The position numbers were made by a program, and so were the translations under genes. The notes beneath the pieces were generated by a model, which worked only from the letters and a program-made list of their open reading frames with translations, ran no database searches and was not told the DNA's origin. 64,000 nucleotides of DNA from Iris pallida (Eukaryota > Streptophyta > Magnoliopsida > Asparagales > Iridaceae), in assembly GCA_029216955.1 (NCBI GenBank), contig JANAVB010015600.1, positions 26,766,188 to 26,830,187 of the forward strand, given 5' to 3'. The stretch's first letter is position 1; every line of letters starts with the position of its first letter. This document shows, in pieces, positions 46,781 through 57,510 of this stretch.

Positions 46781-46975
46781 CCGATACTCACAGGGTTAGG
46801 GTTTAGATACCGATACTCATAGGATTAGGGTTAGGGTTAGGGTTTAGACCGATACTCATAGAAATAGTCCGATACCGATACTCATATAAATAGTCCGATA
46901 CCGATCCGATACCGATACTCATAGAAATAGTCTGATACCGATATCGATACCGTAAACTAGTTCGATACCGATGTT
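46781..46975. repeat. CCGATACTCATA array, right part, with telomere-like GGGTTAGGG
   Basis: The array broken at 36370 resumes here. Its first units alternate with GGGTTAGGGTTAGGGTTTAG and CAGGGTTAGGGTTTAG. The next stretch, 46976-47400, is CACTA text with no ORF. Confidence 0.85.
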
Positions 46976-47402
46976 AGGATTAAAATCGTCCAATGTTAGG
47001 ATTAAAATTTTGATCCAAAATTACTGTTCAGCTAATGAACAGTGACTTCCAGACCCAAACCTTAGTATTGGACAATTTTGAGACCAAAATTCTAATATCC
47101 ACTATTATGTGAGATCCTAATACTAAATAATCCTTTTTACTACACTCCATTTACATCGCGGTCCAAAATCTGATAGGTCGCTTTCAAAACTGTATAACTT
47201 CTTTTTACGTGAATTGGATCTATCAAATCGAGTTCATTGTGAGCACTGTAAGAATAAGCCCACATGCCACAAGGATCAGACTCATAATAAGATGCCCAAA
47301 CATGCATTGACAATTTCTAGTTTACACAATCGATGTCTATTAAACATGACAAACAAATGACTTCAAGCATGACTCTCATGATTGCAGCCTAAGAACTCCC
47401 AA

Positions 47403-47546
47403 CATTTTTATACATGCATTACAGAAAAATATGAAAAAAATTAATCTTGACCGTGCCATAAAAATCAATCTTAACCGTGCCATAAAAATCAATTTTGACC
47501 GTGCCATTACATTTTTATACATGTATTACAAAAAAATATGAAAAAT
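47403..47546. repeat. 24-bp repeat flanked by a 36-bp direct repeat
   Basis: Three 24-base units start at 47443, 47467 and 47491 (ATCTTGACCGTGCCATAAAA). They lie between two copies of CATTTTTATACATG(C/T)ATTACA... (47403 and 47511). Confidence 0.85.
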
Positions 47547-47547
47547 A

Positions 47548-47830
47548 TTAAACCCCGGCCCACCTCCGGCCTGGCCGGGCCCCCACCCACCTCTCGTCTC
47601 CCCCGACCGCCAAGACCCCCGGCCCCCCGACCTCCCCACCCGCCGCCCCACCCTAAACCCCCCTCCTCCCTCCCGACCACCAACACCCCCCGGCCCCCCC
47701 TCCCTCCGCTCCCATACCCCCCCTCCCCCCCTCCCCCGCGACATCCCCACCCGCCGACCCCCCTCCCTCTGCTCCCCTAAACCCCCTCCCCCGACCACGA
47801 TTCCTCCCGCGGGGTGCACCCCCCCCAACC
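47548..47830. repeat. Extremely C-rich block (G-rich minus strand)
   Basis: Almost every stretch contains CCC, CCCC or longer runs, interrupted by short AC or CT words. It is followed by GAGA repeats (47834-47905) and a C run at 47937-47947. Open frames across it are a product of composition. Confidence 0.9.
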
Positions 47831-47959
47831 ACCAAGAGAGAAAGAGAAAGAGAGAGAGACATACCTGAGTGAGATAGAGAGCGCGAAAGAGAGAGAGAGA
47901 GGTGAGATAAAATTTTGGGGGGAATGAAAATTTCCTCCCCCCCCCCCGTCGATTCGTTT

Positions 47960-48309
47960 TATGTTAGGGCACAGTAGCGACGGATATATCCATCGCCAGT
48001 CCGTCGCAATACCCCGCTAGTTTGTCGATGGATAATCCGTCGCTATGTGGTCGCCAAATTTTGTGCCAATGTTTTCTAACATTTTCCCGCAAAATATTGA
48101 CAACTGGGCGACGACATAGCGACGGGTTAATTATTTGTCCGTCGCTATATGGCCGACGATATAGCGACGAATTTTCAACCGATGTTTACCCATAAAACTA
48201 AAAAAATAATTGGCTGCAATTCGACGGAAGACCATCGCTGTTTCGTCGGAAGTCCATCGCTATTAGCGATGGAATCCATCCGTCTCTAAAGCACTGTATG
48301 TTGGTAGTA
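47960..48309 (-). repeat. CACTA 5' subterminal repeats and terminus
   Basis: AGCGACGG or CCGTCGCT words occur in both orientations (47971, 47998, 48030, 48116, 48141, 48163, 48218 and others). The last bases, GTTGGTAGTA, read TACTACCAAC on the minus strand, one base from a CACTA end. Confidence 0.65.
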
Positions 48310-48344
48310 ACATAACTTATCTATATTTGGCTTACTTGATAACC

Positions 48345-48349
48345 ATATA

Positions 48350-48413
<64 letters not shown>
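48345..48413. repeat. (TA)n tract
   Basis: TA dinucleotides right of the CACTA end, in the resumed minus-strand LTR. The LTR text 48414-49879 holds no gene. Confidence 0.9.
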
Positions 48414-48414
<1 letters not shown>

Positions 48415-50310
48415 TATAAAATATATATATGTAGTATATCATACATATTCTTGACAACCTATGATACCTACATTTACTTGATATCCATACTACATAGGCT
48501 CATAGGATACACAAAATGCCTATGTCGTATAGTCAGTTTTCTACTTAAAACTAATACTGTACCTATTAGACCTATTCACTAAATTATAGGATTAAAGTAT
48601 GTCGTAGCCCTTCATATTAGCTTTCCGAAACTTCAAACGGATCGCATTTTCGTGTCTGGATGCTCCCGGAATCGCAAAAATATCGAAACGCGTTCGTCTT
48701 TCGGACAGCTGACACTCAAACAGTATTACGAAAAGTTCTAGAACGAATTTGGCCTACTAATATATATATTTGGAAATCTAACTTCGATACGGTTCTTTTA
48801 AAAAAACGGAAGAGTATCAGAGTCTTGATCTAGTAGTTATGACATTTCTAAGTTGCTATGGCTACTAAAAACGTGGATGAAGACGAATTTGGGTTATTTT
48901 GGACAAAAGAAACACATGTATATACCCAAATCTAACCATATATATCATGAGATACCATGACACAATACCACATATCCTATTTAGGACAAATATACCCAAT
49001 CTCGACTCAAAAAGGACATAAAAGTTCCTTTGGGGACACGTATCGAACACTTGGTGGTCACAAATTCGATTTTCCCCAAATTATATCAAAATAAAATGGG
49101 AAAAACCTTCAAATAGGAAGAGAAGAGCCTCAACTCCTCTCTAATGGTACCCTAATACAAATGGGGTCCTAAATGAATGTAGTTACACTAATAAAATAAA
49201 ATGGAAGGGTTTAGAGAGCTCATACCAAAAGGGAGATGGATTCCCAATGTAAAATTCCTAGATCTAGATCTCCACCAAGCTTCAAGGCTCCAAATCCTTC
49301 CAATCCCTTCTTAGCTAGCCAATAGAGGCTTCTCTTCTCCAAGGGGAAGAGAATGAAACAAATTTGGCTCAATTTGGAGAAAATTTGGGTGTAAGAGTAA
49401 TTTGGAGAAAAAGCTCCTAAATTAGGGCTTAAAATGAAAATGGAAAGAGGAATAAGATGAAGTGGGACTTTCATAGGAAGGCGGGCTTCCATATGGTGTT
49501 AAATTTAGGGTTTGGTTAATTAGGAAAGGTCCACTATACCCCTCCATTTAGTTATGACAAGTTAGGGATTGAACCTCCCTTCCTAATTCAGAGACTAACT
49601 AAAGGTCATTTAGACTAGTTCTAATCATTTAGTTCGATGGTCATGATAAGTTAGTTTAGGTCCTCTAGGATCACTAACCACTATTCTAGTCAAAGGCTAA
49701 CCATTAGGCATATTCAATAATAACACATATGCACTATTAATTATTTAGATAATTAATCAAAATATAAATTCTAGTTTTGAAAACTAATTTGTCACTCAAG
49801 ATATAATGTGAAATCATACTAATAACAATAATTAGGAAAAATTCAAAAATACCCCTGTTTCGAAAAAGTGGTGGTTACACAAGGGAGCATACAAGTTCCA
49901 GAATCCAGACTACAAGTACTATACAAGTCTAGATATAGTAGATATAAGCCAGATTTTTACAGAAATACAACAGCTATACATGTCCAATCAAAAGTAAAAT
50001 AACAGCTATATTTCATACTTCTACAAAATTTGCACACAGGGACCAAACCTACTTGCTCAAGTATCAAATGATATCCAACTTTGGCACGGTCAAGACTCAA
50101 ATCTGCATTATACAATCACTAAAGATAAGGGACATGAAATACTCAGAATGGCTCTTATGCATCATTAATGATGCAGTGTATGCCTCGCTAATGGTTGTAG
50201 TATATGCCTCACCATTGGCTGCACCGTATGCCAAATCATCATCGTAAATTCTTATAAAAAATTAGTAATATTTCAGAATATTAAACGAAATATAAAATTA
50301 GATTATATGT

Positions 50311-50400
50311 CAGAATGCCTCGCCAATGGCTGTAGTGAATGCCTCGCCAATGGCTACAACGAATGCCTCACCATTGATTGCAACGAATGTCTCGCCATCA
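50311..50400 (+). repeat. 24-bp tandem repeat in the hAT interior
   Basis: Units begin ATGCCTCGCCAATGGCT and recur every 24 bases. A related pair lies at 50179-50235. One frame reads NASPMA/NASPLI-like repeats, but no gene surrounds it. Confidence 0.8.
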
Positions 50401-51088
50401 AGGAAAGAGCCAAACATTAGTCCAACTGTCCAAGCATAAAAGTAAAGGGCACAATGTATCAATGAATCTGTAAGCTACCATGTGCTGACCAAAGAGCTAA
50501 ATAGAAGTATTATGTTTGATTTTAGGTAAGGTATGATCTACCTGGTATACCATTTAGGCCACATCATCAAATTTTAGGTTACAGTAAGCTTACTGGTTTT
50601 TGAATCGTGTAGTTTTCTGCTACATGCGGTAATGAAGCCAAAAAGGGCTTGTCCAAGAGGCCTCCATGTATCTCAATCAAGAAATATAACCAAGAAAAGT
50701 ACGGAAGAAAATTCCACACACGCAGCATCAACTTCTCAATAATATGATTGAATTATGGCTGTTAACAAGCTTAAGTAACATGGGTGAAGTCACATGAATT
50801 TGTTTCCACATCATAGAAACAAATATTGTTGGAATATAAAAATAGTTAGGAAAAAAGAGAGGACAAATTTGTAAACCCTAATGTATAAAAAATTAATATG
50901 AAGAAGAAGAGTAGTAGATGACCTCATCAAAACATTGAAATAACAATCGCAGCTGCACAAGACACCAACAAAATTATTTTAAAAAAGAAAATTAAATAAA
51001 TAAACATTTGCAAGAAAAAATATTAAGTAAAAGATTTATGTTAGATCTTACCATAGTAGAGGATTTCGAGTGCACCAGTGCCCACTTC

Positions 51089-51168
51089 GAGAGATTTAGG
51101 TTAGATCTCGACAGATTTAGGCTATATCTTGAGAGATTAAGGTTAGATCTCGAGAGATTTAAACAAAT
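51089..51168 (+). repeat. 21-bp tandem repeat
   Basis: GAGAGATTTAGGTTAGATCTC and variants repeat 3.8 times. A (GA)n tract lies at 51251-51290. Confidence 0.85.
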
Positions 51169-51246
51169 TCGTAGATTAATTAGGAAGTCGGAGAGATATT
51201 AGAGAAGGAGAAAGATCAGAGAGCCTTTTCTAGAGAGATAATTGGA

Positions 51247-51291
<45 letters not shown>

Positions 51292-51622
51292 TAATTTGCG
51301 TTAGGGTTAATCCCAAAAAGGAAAAGGGAACATAGGGAGCAGCTGAGGCTCTACAGAAAGGAAAGAAGGAGAGAGAAAAATGAGTTAGGATTAGGATTTT
51401 GACATATATATGTGAGGAGGGGTGATATTGTAAATGCACATATATCGATTCAGGTCGGGAACCGATTCCCAAACCCGTAACCCGACCAAAAACTGTTATT
51501 TTTATATCTAAAAACCGAATGCCGACCCGTATTTTCAAAAACTGTCCCGAACCGCTATTTCGGGCCAGGTCGGGTCAGTTTTCGGTTGAAAAAACCGATA
51601 TTTGCTCACCCCTACGTAGTTG

Positions 51623-52444
51623 TATTTCTGACGATTTCTACTAAAACAAATTTACATAATTATGGCTTCCGAAATAAGTTTATTAAAATATATATTATGG
51701 AAGCTTACTTCGAAACGTTTCTAACAAAAAAAAGGAGTCGAATCAGAGTCTGAAATTAGGAGATATGACACTTCTAAATCAATGTAGCTACTGAAAAACA
51801 AAGATTTTTTTTGACGAATTTTGGATTATTTTGGACGAAAAAATAGAGGCAGATTTTGAGTGATAAGAATGGAGAGTAAAGAATTTACTGTGAATTTATT
51901 TCATATTATATGTACCTATATTTATGATTCATAGGAGTTTGTTATTAATGATAAGATATGGATGATGTTGTTTTCCTAGTGGTTTTATGATTATGATTAA
52001 TTTTAAATATAGTTTAAATTTATCTAAATTATCTATAATCTTATTTAGAATTACCATAGATAATAGCATATAATCTATACATGTATATTATTTCAACAAT
52101 CTATATCTAATTTTATATATACACGGTGTATTTATAAATACTAAATTAACGTATATCCTAAATTAAATAATATAATACAATCCAAATCCTAAAAAAAATT
52201 ATTTATTCTACTAGTTATTTCTAATTACTTATTTGGAACATAATTTAATAATTGAAAATTATTTAAAAAAAGAAATTGGATAGGGGGTAACATCAATACC
52301 CCGTTCTTGGCAAACTCTATAATAATCATGTCTTTTGGAACAGAAACAATCATGGACACTCGTACGATTTTTCACGAATATGGCAATGTACACAACAATC
52401 AAAGTCCATGTATCTCGTCATCGAACTTTACTTCTATAAAGGAT
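51623..52444. other. Host sequence of the hAT insertion, LTR-like remnant
   Basis: The text after the hAT (GGCTTCCGAAATAAG, then GAGTCGAATCAGAGTCTG and ATTATTTTGGAC) parallels 48600-48900 in the minus-strand LTR and continues 31370-31458. It is thus probably a diverged LTR of the same superfamily. From 51870 on it is AT-rich with nothing recognised. Confidence 0.4.
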
Positions 52445-53232
52445 TGTCAAGCCCCAGTCCCAAAATACATAGACCATGATACATAAACATAGCAATTACG
52501 TATCAAGAGGACTCCAGTCCAACTCGAATACGTATAAATTGTCTAGAATATGGTATCTGATGTTCATTATGACAAGTCAAACTATATCTCAATCCACATA
52601 AATAACAAATATCAAGAAGGAACAACATAGTTCGTGGTTTACAGCCCACTATCATATATGTCCAAATAGACTCGAAAGAAAATATGAGTCTATAAAACTA
52701 GGCTCGATCACAAGCAGAATATATTATGATAAGAATATACAACACAAGAGAACAATAAAATAAAACCATGCACTAACGGTACCTGAATCCTGTAGACACA
52801 ATTATAACCATCCATCTATTCTATCAGCTCAGCAACAACTTAGAGAGATCACCAGGTCCTCAGAAATGATGTAGTAAGATACATAATATACATCCCGTAT
52901 GTAATAGTAATAACATGCAAGAATAATGATAAGGTAACAATACATGAAAAAAGACTAAAAGAAATGGGCATGCCATCAAGAATCTTGTTATCAAACACGA
53001 CTATAAAAATCGGGGTAACCACACTCAATAGAAGCTCACGGTCCTATAGAAAGTAGGCCAATGGGGACTCCCAATATATAATAAGTCTCATTGCACTCAA
53101 TGGGAGCTAACGGACGAGGTGGTCAAGTGAACAGAACTCTACTGCAGCACAATGGGTACTCATGATCGAGAGTGTTCATAATATAGTCAACGCCCAATAA
53201 TGATCGTCTAGGATCTAAGGAAACAAGTCAAG
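52445..53232 (-). mobile_element. LTR fragment (minus strand)
   Basis: It begins TGTCAAGCCCCAGTCCC, the reverse of a typical LTR end (GGGACTGGGGCTTGACA). It has no ORF and runs into the Tat-type LTR at about 53.23 kb, which may have inserted in it. Confidence 0.45.
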
Positions 53233-53971
53233 TGTGGACACACACAAAAAAGAAGAAGAAAATGCTGTCTTTTCTTTATTGGCACAAGGCACCATAAATC
53301 GAGTACGCCTAAGAGATCCTGTGCTGAGGATCCCCGAGTACAAAAAAGAATTCTGGAGAATGGGACGATGGAGATCGACCGGCAGTTGTTGCTCCTTTAC
53401 TCCGTTGACACTCCGATTACAAAAGTGGGAGAAAACCTAAGAAAATTGCTAACTCTCGGCTCACTGACAAGAAGTGCAGCAATTTGGCTCTTAAAAATGC
53501 TCTCCGTTCTATGTTTTGAAGAGGGATGAGGCCCCTTTTTATAGTCGTTCTCGAGCTGGAATGATGTTATGCGCCCACATGAGGAAAACATACTGGTTTT
53601 CATGTGGGCGCATAGTCCTACTTTGGGCGCATAGGATGTAGGCGCATGCAGGCTGCAAAGTCGTGGGTTAATCGTGGTGCTGACGTGGCCGCATGCTTCG
53701 GTGCACGATTGCTCGTGGAGGCTGACGTGGCCATATACTTCGGTGCACATTTTGATCATGGCTTTGACTGAGTCAGGCTTAGGCGCATAGCCATGTCTCA
53801 GGCTATGCGCCCTCCTTTTGGGGGACCTAGTCTTGGGCGCATGGAACTTCACTGGCTGGGCGCTTAGAGCTTCACTGGCTGGGCGCATAGAGTTCCACTG
53901 GCTGGGCGTATAGTTCTTCACTAGCTTGGGCGCATAAGGCTTCATTGCTGAAAATTTTTCATGCTTCTACA
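53233..53971 (-). repeat. 3' LTR of the second Tat-type element
   Basis: On the minus strand it starts TGTAGAAGCATG next to the tract AAAGGGGGTCT. It has a CTATAAAA box at 53535-53542 and AATAAAG before its end. The far end (53233 to 53261) is uncertain. Many GGGCGCATAG words lie within it. Confidence 0.6.
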
Positions 53972-54770
53972 AGACCCCCTTTAAATTTTTCGATACTTGA
54001 ACGAGTTCGAAATACTTTGAAAGAAAAATGGATTGTCTTCGCGTGATGCAATGGGCGCATAGAACGGCTCTCTCTTTGGGCGCATAGTATTTGGCCAGCC
54101 TGTCAGAGAGATACGACTGTTGAGATCTTCCTCGAAATCTGAAGTGACAGATTCATCAGGATAGAAATTGAAGAGGTCCATCCTTCATACGTTGTCCATG
54201 TCAGCAAGTGGCAGTCGCATAGTGTACAAGAGGCTGGATCTTCACGTGGGCGCATAGGCCATTGTGGGCGCATACTGCGTAATGGGCTCATAGGCGCATA
54301 AAGATAGTGGACGCATAGGAAGCCGCTTGTGCCTATAAATAGGCTCTGAAGGAGAGAGAAAGCTCATTATTCTCCTCTCTTAGAATTTTTCAGAAACTCT
54401 TCATCTTCTTTCTTTGAGAACCATGTCTCCCAAGGTCGCCAAGAGATCCGCGAAGGACAAGGGGGCTGCGCCGAGTGGCTCTCCTCCTGTGACAACGTCT
54501 TCACCAGTCCAGGACCCGATTCTGGGTGAGGGCACGCCTCAAAAAATAAAGTCTTCAGCGTTAATTTACGATGCTCAGACTTTTCATCTGCCTGGGCGCA
54601 TGCGCCTACGGCAACATACTTCTGTGAGCATTATTATGTGCCCACAGAAGTCATGCGCCAATACTGTGGTGTGTTATGCGCCTACATGTTGCCATGATAC
54701 GCGCCCACTTGCTGATGCATGTTATGCGCCCACGTACTATTGTATGTTATGCGCCCACATGTTTGTTTTT
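53585..54770. repeat. Dispersed GGGCGCATAG words
   Basis: More than 20 copies of GGGCGCATAG or one-base variants occur, in both orientations. They stand mainly as GGGCGCATA left of the TATA box at 54334 and mainly as ATGCGCCCAC right of 54630. Confidence 0.85.
54334..54341 (+). promoter_or_regulatory. TATA box for the antisense ORF of the second Tat-type element
   Basis: TATAAATA in GCCTATAAATAGGC, 82 bases before ATG 54423. The same GCCTATAAATA stands before antisense ORF 3 of the first Tat element. Confidence 0.55.
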
Positions 54771-54872
54771 GGCTATAGTTTATGCTTCGCTTCTTTTGGA
54801 CATCAATGTAATCCTTTACTTCTTGCCCAAATGAAGAGATGGAGAACTTTTTGGTTTGCTCATAAGATGTAG
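54423..54872 (+). CDS. Antisense ORF of the second Tat-type element, first part
   Basis: It runs opposite to the element's pol and lies between pol and the 3' LTR, as in the first Tat element. ATG at 54423 is in good context (AACCATGTCT). The first 45 residues are Lys/Ser/Pro rich (MSPKVAKRSAKDKGAAPSGS). After about 54600 the frame crosses GGGCGCAT repeats and becomes Cys/His rich, which is probably not coding or is an intron. The true exon end is unknown. It may belong with the coiled-coil frame at 55.4 kb. No function is recognised. Confidence 0.4.
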   Translation: MSPKVAKRSAKDKGAAPSGSPPVTTSSPVQDPILGEGTPQKIKSSALIYDAQTFHLPGRMRLRQHTSVSIIMCPQKSCANTVVCYAPTCCHDTRPLADACYAPTYYCMLCAHMFVFGYSLCFASFGHQCNPLLLAQMKRWRTFWFAHKM

Positions 54873-55397
54873 TCCTATGAATTTGACTGATTTTGAATAA
54901 ACAGAATACATTCACTCAATTCTTTGCTTGTGGTATTTGTGGTGCTTGTATTAGGGAGCCTAATACAGCATTTGTGTAAAGGGTATCCCGCTGGGGGATC
55001 TCACTCCTCTTTTTTTTGTTTGGACCTATTGCCCCTTTGTGCATCTTGGAATGTGAGCAAATAGATTGGAATGATACTTTCGTGGACCTATTACCCTTTT
55101 GTACACTGGCGGTGCGGGTAATAGATTTGGAACAAAACCCAACAGAGGTAGTATGGTCGTGATAGGTTTTGTGGTCTTGACACTGTGTCTTTTATCCCGG
55201 GTTGGGTATAGGTGTCGAGTCGGAAGATTATCGGTATCAGAGGTAATATGGACGTGACATATGATAATCAGGAGTGGTTTTTGGTGGAATGGATTTTCTT
55301 GTCAAGTTCGACTTCTTGTCAGGTATCCCTTCCTAGAGTGGAAGAAACTTTCCAAGCCTCCTCCCTGACGACCTCCACGGAAGACGATTAGATGGCC

Positions 55398-55627
55398 TAG
55401 GAAGTCATCAAAACTTTCTACTCTGTATTGAAAGTGAAGCTTCCTGGGGTCTTGAATCGGAATGCTGCCTTTGGCCCTGTGAAGGCTGTTGCAGAGTGCC
55501 AAGTGGCGGCCCTCGAGAGCATTGCCGGCTATGAAGAGCAGGCTAATACTCTGAAGAAAGTTCTGAATGACCTGGAGGTTCAGGTAGCTCGATTCCGAGA
55601 TGCTGAACAACGGAGCCACTTGGCACT
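55398..55627 (+). pseudogene. Coiled-coil frame antisense to pol, possible last exon
   Basis: The frame reads VIKTFYSVLKVKLPG, then KAVAECQVAALESIAGYEEQ and LKKVLNDLEVQVARF, a clear heptad-like, charged helical stretch. It ends abruptly at about 55627, where minus-strand integrase text begins, so a deletion has fused the two. It may be a later exon of the gene starting at 54423. Text between (54873-55397) holds no other recognisable feature. Confidence 0.4.
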
Positions 55628-56544
55628 CGGGTGTAGAAACTCCGAAGGTTGATGAATGAAATAGCCGTGGAACTGACAAGCTCTACACTTCTTTGCATAT
55701 TCAACAGCATTTGCTATCATTATGGGCCAGTAATAACCCATTCGTTTGAGACGATCTTGTAATTTGGGGCCTGGTTGATGTGCACCACAAACTCCATCGT
55801 GAGCCTCCCAGAGTGCATGTTTGGCTTCTGTGTCAGATAAGCATCGTAACAGTAGCCCGTCGTAAGAGCGTCGGTACAGCATCTTGGTAGCTGTGTCGTA
55901 GTAAAATCTGAGGGATCGCCTTTGGATAAACACTACTTCCTTCAGGTCTTCGAAAAGAATTCCATAGACGGCATAGTCTATGAAGGGAAATCTCCAGTCT
56001 TTGACATCGACATTTATTTTCGTTGTGCAACTGTGATGAATATGTAAGGCATTTTTTTATATATAATAGTTCTCGACCAGACACTGTGATCGACTGCTGA
56101 GTATTGGTTGGAACGGTCAAGGAAGCAACAAGATCGGCTAGAGCATCTGCTTCTATATTCTGTAGTCGAGGCACGTGCTCGATGAAGAATCCAGCGAAAG
56201 TAGACGCCAACTCGATTGTTGCTCTGTGATAGGGGATGAGATCTTCGTGGCGAACTTCATAATCCCCTCGGACCTGACTGACTATTAGCTTGGAATCGCC
56301 GTAAACTTATAGATAGTCAACTCCCAGTTGTTTCGCCAGTTGTAGGCCGATTAATTTATAGGGTATTATATTCGGCCACGTTGTTGGTGCATGGTTCCAC
56401 GAGAGAATATCCACGATGTATAACCAGATGATCAGGTGACACGAGCACGACACCTACTCCAGCCACAATATTTCCTTTGGATCCTGTTCTTGATGCACCG
56501 TCAAAGAACATTCGCCAAATGGGGATTTCTTCAGTTGTAGTGTT
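55628..56544 (-). pseudogene. Second Tat-type element: archaeal-type RNase H and integrase zinc region
   Basis: From 56544 downwards the minus strand reads FFDGASRTGSKGNIVAGVGV, VAEYN and then, after stops near 56350, GFFIEHVPRLQNIEADALAD (56180 onwards), typical of the second RNase H of Tat elements. The integrase zinc region reads SLRFYYDTATKMLYRRSYDG, VCGAHQPGPKLQDRLKRMG and CRACQFHGYFIHQPSE, then ends at the deletion near 55628. Several stops and frame changes are present. It is closely related to 16.6-17.6 kb. Confidence 0.85.
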
Positions 56545-56747
56545 TGTAGCTTCCCTTTCCGGAAATTTTGAAATTATTTTTAATATTTATTTTATGGAAA
56601 TGGTAATTTTTAGAATAATTGTACGAAGTTCTAGGACTAAATAAAGATGAGGAATGATATGTTCACCAAGAACTCTTAGTGGACATTTTAGTTGGTTATT
56701 ATTATCATTATTATTATTGTTATCATTATATTATTCTTATTCTTATG

Positions 56748-56749
<2 letters not shown>

Positions 56750-56825
<76 letters not shown>
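56750..56825. repeat. (ATT)n microsatellite
   Basis: Over 20 ATT units, with further degenerate ATT/CTT units from 56700 to 56940. The same tract starts at the window end (63940 on). Confidence 0.95.
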
Positions 56826-56828
<3 letters not shown>

Positions 56829-57138
56829 ATTATTATTGTATTATTCTCATTCCTATTGTTATTGTTATTATTATAATATCCTTATTATTATTATTATTAT
56901 TATTATTATTCTTATATTATTCTTAAGACTATTATTATTGGCATTATTGTATATTTCTCAAAATAATATAAATAGTATTCATTTATTCTTCAAATGAATT
57001 ATATATATATATTGGCTATGGAATATTCATTTAGGTATATAGGGCATTATCATATGGTTATATATAGACACAAATACATATTTATATGAATATAGAAATA
57101 TATACATAAACATCTATATATATAGCTAATGAAATAGA

Positions 57139-57193
<55 letters not shown>

Positions 57194-57241
57194 CATAATC
57201 AATAACATATGTGTATTGTATATATATAAATATATATAGTG

Positions 57242-57510
<269 letters not shown>

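Larger units (their letters stand above)
34598..48309 (-). mobile_element. CACTA (En/Spm-like) transposon remnant, truncated at its 3' side
   Basis: Reading on the minus strand, the element starts near 48309 (TACTACCAACA, one base from CACTA). It has subterminal AGCGACGG/CCGTCGCT words (47960-48300), a GC-rich block, a short tandem array and the transposase start (36059). It breaks off inside transposase near 34598 against LTR sequence, so the 3' half and 3' end are missing. A complete gypsy element lies within it. The three-base duplication cannot be checked. Confidence 0.7.
53233..56544 (-). mobile_element. Second Tat-type element (minus strand), truncated
   Basis: Reading on the minus strand, there is an archaeal-type RNase H and an integrase zinc region (56544-55628), then a 1.7-kb 3' interior with an antisense (plus-strand) ORF, a polypurine tract and a 3' LTR. 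The PPT and preceding text (CAAAGTATTTCGAA...) match those of the Tat element at 21.0 kb. The LARD-like element cuts it at 56545. The integrase core is missing. Confidence 0.75.

Noticed and set aside
47526..47862. Overlapping Gly/Arg-rich and Pro-rich ORFs
   Set aside because: They result from the C-rich composition, which lacks stop codons; no start context or domain is seen.
56679..56876. Isoleucine-rich membrane-like ORF
   Set aside because: It is a translation of the (ATT)n microsatellite.
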